In this document: piece by piece, positions 8,298-17,332 of the stretch
Position numbering within the stretch: position 1 is the stretch's first letter
How the letters are laid out: each line of letters begins with the position of its first letter
From: Emcibacter sp.
Lineage (GTDB): Bacteria; Pseudomonadota; Alphaproteobacteria; Sphingomonadales; Emcibacteraceae
Length of the DNA: 64,000 bases
Assembly: GCF_963675455.1 (NCBI RefSeq)
Contig: NZ_OY776217.1
Coordinates: forward strand, 1,156,001 to 1,220,000
Direction of reading: 5' to 3'
Made by a program: the position numbers and the translations under genes
The notes under the pieces: generated by a model
Database searches by the model: none
Seen by the model: the letters and a program-made list of their open reading frames with translations, nothing else
Told to the model about the DNA's origin: nothing

Positions 8298-9836
8298 ATG
8301 ACGTCAAATTTTGTTCTCCATCCCGGCAAACTGACATTTGCGGATTTGCGGCGGATCTGTGCCGGTTACTGCACCATCGAGCTTGCCGACGGTGCCTGGC
8401 AGCAAATTGAACGGTCCCGGGCTACAGTTGAAAAGATCATTGAAGGCCATGATACGGCATACGGCATCAACACCGGTTTTGGCCTTTTGGCCAGTACGGG
8501 AATCCCGCCCCATCAACTGGATGATCTGCAGAAAAACCTTGTACTGTCCCATAGCTGCGGTGTCGGTAATGACCTGCCCGATAATGTGGTGCGTCTGATT
8601 TCCGTGCTCAAACTTTCCAGCTTGTCCCAGGGCTATTCAGGCGTGCGCCGGGAACTGGTGGAACATCTGATTGCCTTTCATAATGCGGGACTTGTTGCCT
8701 GCATCCCGGAAAAGGGATCGGTCGGGGCGTCCGGTGACCTCGCACCGCTGGCCCATTATGCCGGCGCGCTGATGGGTGAGGGGTTCATTCGTCTGGACGG
8801 CGAGAAACTTCCCGCGCCGGTGGCGCTGGACAAGGCCGGTCTGAAACCCCTGCAACTGAAAGCCAAGGAAGGCCTGGCGATTCTCAACGGCACCCAGGTG
8901 TCGACGGCGCTGGCCCTGTCTGCCCTGTTTGATATTGAAAAGGTCTTCGGCGCGGCGGTCGTCGCCGGGGCCATGTCCCTGGATGCGCTCAAGGGCAGTG
9001 TGGCGCCCTTCGACGACCGCATTCACCAGATCCGGCGGCAGCCGGGCCAGCGCGATGTGGCGACTCTCTATCCTGCGCTTCTGAAAGGAAGCGGAATACT
9101 GACCTCTCATGAAAAATGTTCCAAGGTGCAGGACCCCTATAGTCTGCGCTGTCAGCCCCAGGTGATGGGCGCCTGTCTGGATCTGATGCGGCAGGCGGGG
9201 GCGACCCTGCTGAGGGAAGCTGACGCCGTAACCGACAACCCGCTGATTTTCTCCCGCGAGGGGGATGTGATTTCCGGCGGCAATTTTCATGCGGAACCTG
9301 TGGCCTTTGCCGCCGACATGCTGGCGATGGCGGTCTCGGAGATCGCCGCCCTGTCGGAACGGCGCACGGCCATCCTGGTGGATCCGAAGATGAGCGGCCT
9401 GCCGGCTTTCCTGGTGCAGGACAGCGGCCTCAATTCAGGTTTTATGATCGCCCAGGTGACGGCGGCGGCGCTGGTCTCGGAAAACAAGACCATGGCCCAT
9501 CCGTCCAGTGTCGACAGTCTGCCGACTTCCGCCAATCAGGAAGATCATGTGAGCATGGCGACCTATGGTGCCCGGCGCACCGGAGAAATGGCTCGCAATG
9601 CGGCCACCGTGGTGGGTATCGAGCTTCTGGCGGCGGCCCAGGGCATCGATTTCCACCGGCCGCTGAAGACGTCACCGGCCCTGCAGATCTATCATGACCG
9701 GATTCGGGAAGAGGTGGCATTTTATGACCGGGACCGCAGTTTTGCCCCCGATCTGCAGAAGATTACAGAGATGGTGCTGGCGGGTGAATTTGTTGCCGTT
9801 GCTGAACGGATACTGCCGGACGAGGAGAATCGGTAA
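8298..9836 (+). CDS. hutH: Histidine ammonia-lyase
   Basis: 512 residues, the usual length. It deaminates L-histidine to urocanate, the first step of the pathway. The segment 'GSVGASGDLAPLAHYAG' contains Ala144-Ser145-Gly146, which cyclises to the MIO prosthetic group. Also visible are 'GINTGFGLLAST' and 'QEDHVSMATYGARRTGEMARNA' read in sections. The ATG at 8298 is preferred to an upstream ATG at 8265 that would overlap hutU. Its stop codon shares one base with the hutG start (TAATG). Confidence 0.97.
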   Translation: MTSNFVLHPGKLTFADLRRICAGYCTIELADGAWQQIERSRATVEKIIEGHDTAYGINTGFGLLASTGIPPHQLDDLQKNLVLSHSCGVGNDLPDNVVRLISVLKLSSLSQGYSGVRRELVEHLIAFHNAGLVACIPEKGSVGASGDLAPLAHYAGALMGEGFIRLDGEKLPAPVALDKAGLKPLQLKAKEGLAILNGTQVSTALALSALFDIEKVFGAAVVAGAMSLDALKGSVAPFDDRIHQIRRQPGQRDVATLYPALLKGSGILTSHEKCSKVQDPYSLRCQPQVMGACLDLMRQAGATLLREADAVTDNPLIFSREGDVISGGNFHAEPVAFAADMLAMAVSEIAALSERRTAILVDPKMSGLPAFLVQDSGLNSGFMIAQVTAAALVSENKTMAHPSSVDSLPTSANQEDHVSMATYGARRTGEMARNAATVVGIELLAAAQGIDFHRPLKTSPALQIYHDRIREEVAFYDRDRSFAPDLQKITEMVLAGEFVAVAERILPDEENR

Positions 9837-10633
9837 TGACGGCTGATATCTTTTATTTCTCACCTGGCAGCGGGCCGCTTCTGGTCAGTATGCCCCATGT
9901 GGGTACGGAAATCCCGGCGGATATTGCCGGGCGCCTGACAGAGGAAGCCCTCGGCGTACCGAATACGGACTGGCATGTGGACCGGCTCTATGATTTCCTG
10001 GGCGACATGGATCTGCCGGTGATCCGGGCCCGCTACAGCCGCTATGTGGTTGATCTGAACCGGGATGCGGAAGGCGCGGTGCTCTATCCGGGCCAGAGCG
10101 AGACGGAAATATGTCCCAGCAGTATGTTTGACAATCTGCCGATTTACAGGAACGGGCAGCCGGTCGGTGAACAGGAGGTAGCGGCGCGGATCGGGCTTTA
10201 CTGGCGGCCCTATCACGACAAGCTGCGGCAGGAACTGGAACGGATCAGAGCCAAATATGGCTATGCCTTGCTGTGGGACGCTCATTCGATCAGAAGTCAT
10301 GTGCCGCGCTTTTTTGACGGGCAACTGCCGGACCTCAATATCGGCACTGGTGCCGGCTTGGCCTGTGCTGTGAATGTTGCGGCCGAACTTCTGGAGATCG
10401 GACTGGCCAGCAAGTACACAACCGTCATGAATGGCCGCTTCAAGGGTGGCTATATCACCCGGCACTACGGCGATCCGGCCCGAAAGATCCATGCGGTGCA
10501 GATGGAAATTTCCCAAGCCACCTATATGCAGGAAGACCAGCCCTATGCTTTTGAGGTAGGGAAAGCAGAACGGCTTCGGCCGGTGCTCCGGCAGATGATG
10601 GAACAATTTATGGCCCTGGTTTCAGCGGGCTGA
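9836..10633 (+). CDS. hutG: N-formylglutamate deformylase
   Basis: 265 residues of the N-formylglutamate amidohydrolase family, which releases formate and L-glutamate. The start 'FSPGSGPLLVSMPHVGTEIP', 'NTDWHVDRLYDFL', 'VDLNRD' and 'LWDAHSIRSHVPRFFDGQLPDLNIGT' are family hallmarks. It is the last gene of hutU-hutH-hutG and overlaps hutH by one base. Its formate product could feed the formate dehydrogenase encoded at 17333-22218; that connection is inference. The 3' end overlaps convergent cobQ by 12 bp. Confidence 0.93.
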   Translation: MTADIFYFSPGSGPLLVSMPHVGTEIPADIAGRLTEEALGVPNTDWHVDRLYDFLGDMDLPVIRARYSRYVVDLNRDAEGAVLYPGQSETEICPSSMFDNLPIYRNGQPVGEQEVAARIGLYWRPYHDKLRQELERIRAKYGYALLWDAHSIRSHVPRFFDGQLPDLNIGTGAGLACAVNVAAELLEIGLASKYTTVMNGRFKGGYITRHYGDPARKIHAVQMEISQATYMQEDQPYAFEVGKAERLRPVLRQMMEQFMALVSAG

Positions 10634-12112
10634 CGCCAGCAGGCCGTCAATATCGAGCCAGCTTTCCATATGGTCAGCAAGACCGTCCAGAAGCCGGTCG
10701 ACCTGTCCCTGAAAATGTATCCCCGAGGTGCGGCCCTGCTTCAGGGTGGCAAGCCAGGCGGCGCGGAAATCATCATCAGCAAACAGGCCATGCAGGTAAC
10801 AGCCTTCGACAAGACCGTCGGCCGAACGGGCGCCGTCTTTTGCGCGGCCGAGATCAAGCAACGGACGGTCGCAGTCGGGGCCCGTGGTGCGGCCCATATG
10901 CATCTCATAACCGTGCACCGGCCTGTTGAGCGGAAGATGGATACCGGTGACTTCCATCAGCCGTTTATCGTCAGTGAAGACGGTTTCACTATCCAGCAGG
11001 CCAAGACCTTGCACGGTTTGGGCCGGGCCTTCGATCCCCTCCGGGTCGGAAAGCTCTCGCCCCAGCATCTGGAAGCCGCCGCAGATACCAAGTATCCGGC
11101 CGCCATGGCGCAGATGGGCCTCGATATCCCTGTCCCAGCCCTGGCAGCGCAGGAAGTCGAGGTCGGCAATGGTTGATTTTGTGCCGGGCAGGATGATCAC
11201 ATCGGCCTCGCGGGGCAGCGGCTTTCCGGGTGGAACAAACTCCACAAACACATCCTCTTCCGCCTTCAGGGGATCGAAATCGTCAAAATTGGAAATGCGG
11301 CTCAGCATCGGAATAATGATATGGATCTGTCTCTTTTCACGATCTGTTGACTGTTCCAGAACCACCGCGTCCTCGGCCGGAAGTTTCGCCGCATCCAGCC
11401 AGAAGGGCAGGGTGCCGAAGCCGGGCCAGCCGGTGCGTTCCCCGATGATTTTATAGCCGTCGTCAAACAGGCTGAGATCGCCGCGGAATTTATTGATGAG
11501 AAAGCCCGCCACCATTTCCCGGTCTTCGGGTTCCAGAAGCTCGGCGGTGCCGACCAGGCTGGCAATGACCCCGCCCCGGTCGATATCGCCAACCAAAACC
11601 ACCGGACAGTCGGCTTCCCGGGCGAAACCCATGTTGGCAATATCGTTGGCGCGAAGATTGACTTCAGCCGGGCTGCCGGCCCCTTCCACCAGCACAAGGT
11701 CGCATTCCGCCTGCAGAAGCCGGTAACTTTCCATCACGGCCGCTAACAGGTCCTTTTTCAGGGTCTGGTAATCTGTGGCCCCGGCGATGCCGTAAACCTT
11801 TCCGTGGACCACGACCTGGGCGCCGATATCGCTCTGGGGTTTGAGCAAAACCGGATTCATATGAACGGTGGGGTCAACTTGCGCGGCCCGTGCCTGCAGC
11901 CACTGGGCCCGGCCTATTTCGCCGCCGTCCCGGGTTACTGCCGCATTATTGGACATATTCTGCGGCTTGAAGGGGCGGACTGACAGGCCGCGATTATGGA
12001 AAACCCGGCACAGGCCGGCCACCATCAGCGACTTGCCCACATCGGAGCCCGTGCCCTGAAACATCAGCGATCTTGAGTTGCATTGTCCGCTGGTTTTCAT
12101 TTTTCGTTCCAT
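10622..12112 (-). CDS. cobQ: Cobyric acid synthase (glutamine-hydrolysing)
   Basis: 496 residues with the CobQ two-domain layout. An N-terminal dethiobiotin-synthetase-like ATPase contains 'FQGTGSDVGKSLMVAGLCR' (P-loop) and 'PFKPQNMSNNAAVT'. A C-terminal class I glutamine-amidotransferase-like domain has the nucleophile in 'GICGGFQMLG' and a His in 'CYLHGLF'. It amidates side chains of adenosylcobyrinic diamide in cobalamin synthesis. No other cob gene lies nearby, so it is a detached member of the pathway. The 85-bp upstream gap to the BLUF gene is too short for a cobalamin riboswitch and none is seen. Starts at 12112 or four codons later are both possible. Confidence 0.93.
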   Translation of the reverse strand: MERKMKTSGQCNSRSLMFQGTGSDVGKSLMVAGLCRVFHNRGLSVRPFKPQNMSNNAAVTRDGGEIGRAQWLQARAAQVDPTVHMNPVLLKPQSDIGAQVVVHGKVYGIAGATDYQTLKKDLLAAVMESYRLLQAECDLVLVEGAGSPAEVNLRANDIANMGFAREADCPVVLVGDIDRGGVIASLVGTAELLEPEDREMVAGFLINKFRGDLSLFDDGYKIIGERTGWPGFGTLPFWLDAAKLPAEDAVVLEQSTDREKRQIHIIIPMLSRISNFDDFDPLKAEEDVFVEFVPPGKPLPREADVIILPGTKSTIADLDFLRCQGWDRDIEAHLRHGGRILGICGGFQMLGRELSDPEGIEGPAQTVQGLGLLDSETVFTDDKRLMEVTGIHLPLNRPVHGYEMHMGRTTGPDCDRPLLDLGRAKDGARSADGLVEGCYLHGLFADDDFRAAWLATLKQGRTSGIHFQGQVDRLLDGLADHMESWLDIDGLLASAR

Positions 12113-12197
12113 AAAGATTTGTCTCTATGATCTGCTTATAGTGCGGATTTTCCGTTCAGGAAACAGACTAAATATTTGGGAGGGGTCTTTGCGGAGG

Positions 12198-12623
12198 TTA
12201 AATGAAATGTAGAAATGACCGGATAAGGGAGCGTGCCAGAACGGAGCTTTCTTCCGACAAGCGGAGATTCAGGTCCTGGCTGGTGATCTGGAACATCAGT
12301 TCCTCTTCTTTGGATTCCCTCGGCGGGCGACCGTACCCCATGCTCCAGTCGGCGCACAGTCTTTTTGGTGCGATGTCCCTGTGCAGAACCCGGATACCGC
12401 CATGCCGCCGGTCGTTGCGGATGGCTTCGAAAACGTTCGCTACCTGATCCTCGGGCCCCTCCAGGAGCTGTAGAAAACTGCCATCGTGATGTAGCAGAAG
12501 ACCTGTAATGTTCCGTGCGGAATTTCGATCTTTTGCATCCTTGACGATTTCCATGATTTCTTTTTCCGATATTGCGGATCTGGCGGCGCTGACATAGATA
12601 AGCTGGAAAACAGGTTCTGACAT
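12198..12623 (-). CDS. Stand-alone BLUF-domain blue-light sensor
   Basis: A 141-residue protein consisting of one BLUF domain (residues about 5-97) and a short C-terminal helical tail, with no attached effector. Key flavin-site residues are present: Tyr10 in 'LIYVSAA', Asn38 in 'RNITGLLL', Gln52 in 'FLQLLEG', plus Trp93 and Met95 in 'ADWSMG'. BLUF proteins bind FAD and switch through the Tyr-Gln pair under blue light. Short BLUF proteins act by protein-protein contact with an unlinked partner; none is identifiable here. It may share a transcript with cobQ, 85 bp downstream. The upstream region to matB holds a CtrA-like box. Confidence 0.88.
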   Translation of the reverse strand: MSEPVFQLIYVSAARSAISEKEIMEIVKDAKDRNSARNITGLLLHHDGSFLQLLEGPEDQVANVFEAIRNDRRHGGIRVLHRDIAPKRLCADWSMGYGRPPRESKEEELMFQITSQDLNLRLSEESSVLARSLIRSFLHFI

Positions 12624-12688
12624 CGTTTGGTAAACAACCCTGATACAAATGTTATAAAGAAATCTGCCTTAAATTATATTAGTAAGGG

Positions 12689-12703
12689 TTAACATTGATT
12701 TAA
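12689..12703. promoter_or_regulatory. CtrA-like box (TTAA-N7-TTAA)
   Basis: TTAA (12689-12692), seven bases, TTAA (12700-12703), lying between the divergent BLUF and matB genes. This fits the TTAA-N7-TTAA CtrA consensus of alphaproteobacteria. In an AT-rich intergenic stretch such a match can arise by chance, so this is tentative. Confidence 0.25.
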
Positions 12704-12789
12704 GGGGCTGCCCCAGTTTTTGCTTGTCCCCTACCCGGAGGGGAGGCTAGTCTCTGAGCGGAATTTCTGTCCTCGAGGAGCCTGCATAA

Positions 12790-14295
12790 ATGTCCGCCAA
12801 TCTTTACGAACTTATCCAGCAGCGTATGCAGGGGAAAACGGATCGCCCGGCCATTGTCACGCCGGAGGGCGGGTTATGGACTTACGGCGACCTGGATGAT
12901 TTGAGCGCCCGGTTTGCCGGACTGCTCAGGCGTTATGGCGTGACCCCAGGCGCCCGGGTGGTGATGCAGGTGGACAAGTCGGTGGGGGCGGTGGCGCTGT
13001 ATCTGGGATGCCTTCGGGCCGGCGCGATTTTTATTCCGTTGAACACGTCCTATACGGCAGAGGAAGTGGACTATTTCCTGAAAGATGCGCGGCCGCAGAT
13101 TTTTGTCTGTCGGCCGGAGGGTGAAGAGGCGGCGGAAAAGCTGGCCGCTGATGCCTGCGTGCCTTTTCTGAAGCTGATGGGCACCTCGCCGGAAAACTGC
13201 TTCTGGGCGGAGGCGCTGGCAACCGACCCGGATCCGGACATCGAGGATTATGAAGAGGATGATCTGGCGGCGATCCTCTATACCTCCGGCACTACCGGCA
13301 AACCCAAGGGCGCCATGCTCAGTCACGGCAACCTTTCCAGCAATGCCCTGACCTTGCTTGACTATTGGGCCTTTGAGGACGGCGATGTGTTGCTGCACGC
13401 CTTGCCGGTGTTTCATGTGCACGGGCTGTTTGTGGCCCTGCATACGGCGTTCCTTAATGTATCAAAAGTGATTTTTCTGGAAAAATACGAAGTGGGCCTG
13501 ATCCGCAAATATCTTCCGGAAAGCACCATCCTGATGGGGGTGCCGACTTTTTATACCCGGCTGCTGGCGGAAGAGGATTTCGGTAAAGAGGACTGTGCCA
13601 ATATGCGCCTGTTTATTTCCGGTTCCGCCCCCATGACCGCGCAGGTGCATCGGGAGTTCGAAGCCCGCACCGGCCACCGGATCCTGGAACGCTATGGCAT
13701 GACCGAGGCTGGTATGATTACCTCCAATCCCTATGACGGGGAACGGATCGCCGGCACGGTGGGCTTTGCTCTGCCGGGTATAGAGGTGCGGATCGCTGAC
13801 GAGGAAGGCAATCTGTTGCCGGCTGGAGAGACCGGTATTGTCGAGGCCCGGGGACCGAATATCTTCCAGGGCTACTGGCAGATGCCGGAAAAAACCTCCG
13901 AGGAATTCCGCGATGACGGCTTTTTCATCACCGGCGACGTGGGCAGCCTGGATGACGAGGCCCGATTGACCTTGGAAGGCCGGGCCAAGGATCTGATTAT
14001 TTCCGGCGGTCTTAATATCTATCCCAAGGAAATAGAAGCCTGCCTGGATGCCATTGACGGGGTCAAAGAGTCAGCCGTGATCGGTGTGCCGGATGCGGAT
14101 TTCGGCGAGGCGGTGATCGCCGTTGTGGTGCCGGAAGTCCCGGAAACCATAAGCGAAGCGGCACTCAGGGAAGTTGTCTCGAAAAAGTTGGCCCGTTTCA
14201 AACATCCGAAAAGCTATCATCTGGTGGCGGAACTGCCGCGTAACACCATGGGCAAGGTGCAGAAAAATATTCTCAGACAACAATATGCGAATTAG
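12790..14295 (+). CDS. matB: Malonyl-CoA synthetase (malonate--CoA ligase)
   Basis: 501 residues of the acyl-adenylating (ANL) superfamily. It has the P-loop 'YTSGTTGKPKGAMLSHGNL', the A5-like 'ERYGMTEAGM', 'FFITGDVGSLDDEARL', and the C-terminal lysine region 'ELPRNTMGKVQKN'. The stretch 'LLHALPVFHVHGLFVALHTAFL' and the overall length are typical of MatB, which makes malonyl-CoA from malonate, ATP and CoA. No malonyl-CoA decarboxylase or malonate transporter is adjacent. The 3' end overlaps the convergent LysR gene by 4 bp. Specificity for a methylmalonate-like substrate cannot be excluded. Confidence 0.85.
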   Translation: MSANLYELIQQRMQGKTDRPAIVTPEGGLWTYGDLDDLSARFAGLLRRYGVTPGARVVMQVDKSVGAVALYLGCLRAGAIFIPLNTSYTAEEVDYFLKDARPQIFVCRPEGEEAAEKLAADACVPFLKLMGTSPENCFWAEALATDPDPDIEDYEEDDLAAILYTSGTTGKPKGAMLSHGNLSSNALTLLDYWAFEDGDVLLHALPVFHVHGLFVALHTAFLNVSKVIFLEKYEVGLIRKYLPESTILMGVPTFYTRLLAEEDFGKEDCANMRLFISGSAPMTAQVHREFEARTGHRILERYGMTEAGMITSNPYDGERIAGTVGFALPGIEVRIADEEGNLLPAGETGIVEARGPNIFQGYWQMPEKTSEEFRDDGFFITGDVGSLDDEARLTLEGRAKDLIISGGLNIYPKEIEACLDAIDGVKESAVIGVPDADFGEAVIAVVVPEVPETISEAALREVVSKKLARFKHPKSYHLVAELPRNTMGKVQKNILRQQYAN

Positions 14296-15188
14296 ATCCC
14301 TTTACGGAGTCCACCGGTTTCCTTTAAAGACTGTTTGAGAAATTCCATCAGCAGCGAGACCCGGCGCGGCACATATTGCTGGGACGGATACATGGCCCAC
14401 ATGGTCACATTGCTGAGGCTGTAGTCCCGGAGCAGGGGAACAAGGCTGTCCGCCGGGGCATAATCCAGATAGAATTCCGGCACCTGCAGAACGCCGAGCC
14501 CGGCCTCTGCGGCTTTAATAAGCGCCCGGCCGTTGTTGGATTTCCAGTTGCCGCGGACAATGATTTCCCGGATGTTCTCTCCGTCCCGGAACCGCCAGTA
14601 GGGCAAGGTGCCGACCAGGCAGTTGTGATTTTCCAGCTCCCCCGGCGTTTCCGGCATCCCATATTTTTCCAGATAGGATCGGCTCGCGGCGGTCACCAGG
14701 CGATAACTGTACAGTTTGTCGGCAGACAGGTGCCCCCGTTCCGGCAACCCGGCCCGGATGGCCAGGTCGAAATGTTCTTCATGGATATCGACCAGCCGGT
14801 TGGTGAAGCTGACCTCGATATTCACTTCCGGATAAAGGGTCAGGAAATCGGCCAGGACCGGGGACAGGAACTCCTCCCCGAAGGCGCCGGCTGCCGTCAG
14901 CCTGATCTGACCGCGCGGGGTGGTCAGTTCCTCGCCCAGGGCATTCCTTGCCTCGTCCAGGTTCTGCAGGATTTTCTGGCAGCGCATGAAAAAGTCCACC
15001 CCCTGATTGGTCAGGGTCTGTTTGCGGGTGGTCCGGTGCAAAAGCTGCACGCCGAGACTTTCCTCCAGCGCGCGGATCTGTTTGGAGACATGGGACTTGG
15101 AGACGTCGAGTTTTTTGGCGGCAGCGGAGAAGGAGCCCCTTTCAACCACATTTACAAATTCGATGATGCCGTTCCAGCGATTGTCCAT
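14292..15188 (-). CDS. LysR family transcriptional regulator
   Basis: 298 residues. The N-terminal winged helix-turn-helix ('FVNVVERGSFSAAAKKLDVSKSHVSKQIRALEESLGVQLLHRTTRKQTLT' read in sections) is followed by a periplasmic-binding-like effector domain. It most resembles the large LysR subgroup with 'VSKSHVSKQI' and an 'F.R.CQ.IL..LDEA' linker. It is divergent from frmA with a perfect 18-bp palindrome between them at 15202-15219, close to its own start codon. Control of itself and frmA is therefore likely, though matB on the other side is also a candidate target. Confidence 0.9.
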   Translation of the reverse strand: MDNRWNGIIEFVNVVERGSFSAAAKKLDVSKSHVSKQIRALEESLGVQLLHRTTRKQTLTNQGVDFFMRCQKILQNLDEARNALGEELTTPRGQIRLTAAGAFGEEFLSPVLADFLTLYPEVNIEVSFTNRLVDIHEEHFDLAIRAGLPERGHLSADKLYSYRLVTAASRSYLEKYGMPETPGELENHNCLVGTLPYWRFRDGENIREIIVRGNWKSNNGRALIKAAEAGLGVLQVPEFYLDYAPADSLVPLLRDYSLSNVTMWAMYPSQQYVPRRVSLLMEFLKQSLKETGGLRKGI

Positions 15189-15201
15189 ATTTCTCTCCCA
15201 T

Positions 15202-15219
15202 TGTTTCCATATGGAAACA
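15202..15219. promoter_or_regulatory. Perfect 18-bp palindrome, candidate LysR operator
   Basis: TGTTTCCATATGGAAACA is fully self-complementary. It lies 14 bp upstream of the LysR start and 88 bp upstream of frmA, in a 118-bp divergent promoter region, as expected for a LysR-type site. Recognition by this particular regulator is inferred from position. Confidence 0.6.
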
Positions 15220-15306
15220 CTTTGTTGAAATATAAATAAATTGTGGCGTCTATGAAATCAATGTAATTTGTCCGCCAAAGCAAACCAATATTAGGAGACT
15301 GATGTC

Positions 15307-16413
15307 ATGGAAACCCGCGCAGCCGTGGCCTTTAAGGCCGGAGCCCCCCTGTCTATTGAAACTGTACAACTCGAAGGCCCGCGCAAGGGCGAGGTCCTGG
15401 TGGAGTTGAAAGCCACCGGGATTTGCCATACCGATGCCTTTACCCTTTCTGGCGACGATCCGGAAGGCGCCTTTCCGGCCATCCTCGGCCATGAAGGGGC
15501 CGGTGTTGTGGTGGAAGTGGGCGAAGGCGTGACGTCACTGTCCGTCGGCGACCATGTGATTCCCCTCTATACGCCGGAATGCCGGGAATGCGATTACTGC
15601 CTGCATCCCAAGACCAACCTGTGCCAGTCCATCCGCGAAACCCAGGGCAAGGGCGTGATGCCGGACGGCACCAGCCGTTTCTCCCTCGATGGCAAGCCGA
15701 TCCTGCATTATATGGGCTGTTCCACTTTCTCCAACTATACGGTTCTGCCGGCGATTGCGCTGGCGAAAATCCGTAAAGACGCCCCCTTTGACAAGGTTTG
15801 CTATATCGGCTGTGGCGTGACCACCGGTGTCGGCGCCGTGGTCTATGATGCCAAGGTGGAGCCGGGTTCCAACGTTGTTGTGTTCGGTCTCGGCGGGATT
15901 GGTCTCAATGTAATCCAGGGCGCCCGTATGGTCGGCGCCAACAAGATTATCGGTATTGACCTGAATGAGGGCAAAGTGGAAATGGCGAAGAAATTCGGCA
16001 TGACCGATTTTATCAACCCGTCAAAATGCGACAATGTGATTGAGGCTATTCAGGACCTGACCAACGGCGGGGCCGATTACAGCTTTGAATGTATTGGCAA
16101 CGTCAACACCATGCGCCAGGCGCTGGAATGTTGTCACAAGGGCTGGGGCGAAAGTGTGATCATCGGGGTCGCCGGTGCCGGCCAGGAAATCTGCACCCGT
16201 CCGTTCCAGCTGGTCACCGGCCGGGTGTGGCGCGGTTCCGCCTTTGGCGGCGCCCGCGGCCGTACCGATGTGCCGAAGATTGTTGACTGGTACATGGATG
16301 GCAAGATCAATATCGACGATCTGATCACCCACACCATGCCACTGGAAGACATCAACAAGGGTTTTGACCTGATGCATCATGGTGAAAGTATCCGTAGCGT
16401 CGTTCTTTATTAA
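15307..16413 (+). CDS. frmA: S-(hydroxymethyl)glutathione dehydrogenase / class III alcohol dehydrogenase
   Basis: 368 residues, the standard class III ADH length. Catalytic-zinc residues occur in 'TGICHTDAFTLSG' and 'GHEGAGVVVEVGEGV'. The structural-zinc cysteine cluster is in 'ECRECDYCLHPKTNLCQS', and the NAD-binding loop is 'VFGLGGIGLNVIQGARMVGA'. It oxidises the spontaneous adduct of formaldehyde and glutathione to S-formylglutathione. It is followed at 11 bp by the matching S-formylglutathione hydrolase and then by formate dehydrogenase genes, giving a full formaldehyde-to-CO2 route. The LysR gene and the palindrome upstream suggest regulation. Confidence 0.95.
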   Translation: METRAAVAFKAGAPLSIETVQLEGPRKGEVLVELKATGICHTDAFTLSGDDPEGAFPAILGHEGAGVVVEVGEGVTSLSVGDHVIPLYTPECRECDYCLHPKTNLCQSIRETQGKGVMPDGTSRFSLDGKPILHYMGCSTFSNYTVLPAIALAKIRKDAPFDKVCYIGCGVTTGVGAVVYDAKVEPGSNVVVFGLGGIGLNVIQGARMVGANKIIGIDLNEGKVEMAKKFGMTDFINPSKCDNVIEAIQDLTNGGADYSFECIGNVNTMRQALECCHKGWGESVIIGVAGAGQEICTRPFQLVTGRVWRGSAFGGARGRTDVPKIVDWYMDGKINIDDLITHTMPLEDINKGFDLMHHGESIRSVVLY

Positions 16414-16424
16414 GGGGAAAACAG

Positions 16425-17270
16425 GTGTCTGAACTTATTGTTGCCGAACATCGCTGTTTTGGCGGCCGGGTGCTTTATTGCGAGCACGACTCGGCTGTGA
16501 CCAACTGCCGGATGCGTTTCTCTCTTTTTCTGCCGCCGGCGGCAGACAAGGGGGCCGTCCCCCTGGTCACCTGGCTTTCCGGGCTGACCTGTACAGAGGA
16601 TAATTTCACCTCCAAGGCCGGGGCTTACCGGGCGGCGGCTGAGCTGGGTCTTGCCATTCTGGCACCGGACACCTCACCCCGCGGGGACGGTGTTGCCGAT
16701 GATGAAGGCTATGACATGGGCCAGGGGGCAGGCTTCTATGTGGACAGCACGGAAGAGCCGTGGAAACCCCATTTCCAGATGTACAGCTATATCACCCGGG
16801 AGCTTCGTGAACTGGTGCTGAAGGAATTTCCTGTTGATTCCCATAAATTAGGAATATTCGGCCATAGCATGGGTGGTCACGGTGCCCTGACCATTTACCT
16901 CAAGAATCAGGATATCTATAAATCCGTGTCCGCTTTTGCGCCTATTGTTTCCCCGATGAATTGTCCCTGGGGTCACAAGGCGCTCAGCGGATATATCGGC
17001 GAGGACCGGGAAGGCTGGCGGCAATATGATTCCTGTGAACTGATGCGGGCCCTGGGGGATGCTTCGGCTCGTCCGGAAATACTGGTCGATCAGGGACTGG
17101 GCGATCCGTTCCTGGAGGAGCAGCTCAAACCGGAATTGTTCGAAGAGGCTTGCACCCAGGTGGAGCAGAAGCTAATACTGAGGCGGCATGATGGCTATGA
17201 TCATGGATATTTCTTTATTCAGTCTTTCATCGAGGATCATTTGAAGCATCATGCCGATCTTCTGGGGTAG
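16425..17270 (+). CDS. fghA: S-formylglutathione hydrolase
   Basis: 281 residues, starting at GTG 16425 after an AGG-rich leader. It is an esterase-D-type alpha/beta hydrolase: 'PLVTWLSGLTCTEDNF' near residue 50, the nucleophile elbow 'FGHSMGGHGAL' with Ser148, and the late 'HDGYDHGYFFI' carrying the catalytic His. It hydrolyses S-formylglutathione to formate and glutathione and is cytosolic. It sits 11 bp after frmA and 62 bp before fdsG, so formate passes to the next enzyme in the cluster. Confidence 0.94.
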   Translation: MSELIVAEHRCFGGRVLYCEHDSAVTNCRMRFSLFLPPAADKGAVPLVTWLSGLTCTEDNFTSKAGAYRAAAELGLAILAPDTSPRGDGVADDEGYDMGQGAGFYVDSTEEPWKPHFQMYSYITRELRELVLKEFPVDSHKLGIFGHSMGGHGALTIYLKNQDIYKSVSAFAPIVSPMNCPWGHKALSGYIGEDREGWRQYDSCELMRALGDASARPEILVDQGLGDPFLEEQLKPELFEEACTQVEQKLILRRHDGYDHGYFFIQSFIEDHLKHHADLLG

Positions 17271-17332
17271 GGAGTGCCTGCAGATCTTGCCGATCTGTAC
17301 CCTGGCCTGGTGTATTTGGGAGTGGATGGGTA

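Noticed and set aside
12113..12197. Possible cobalamin riboswitch before cobQ
   Set aside because: Only 85 bp are available upstream of cobQ and no B12-box-like sequence is visible.
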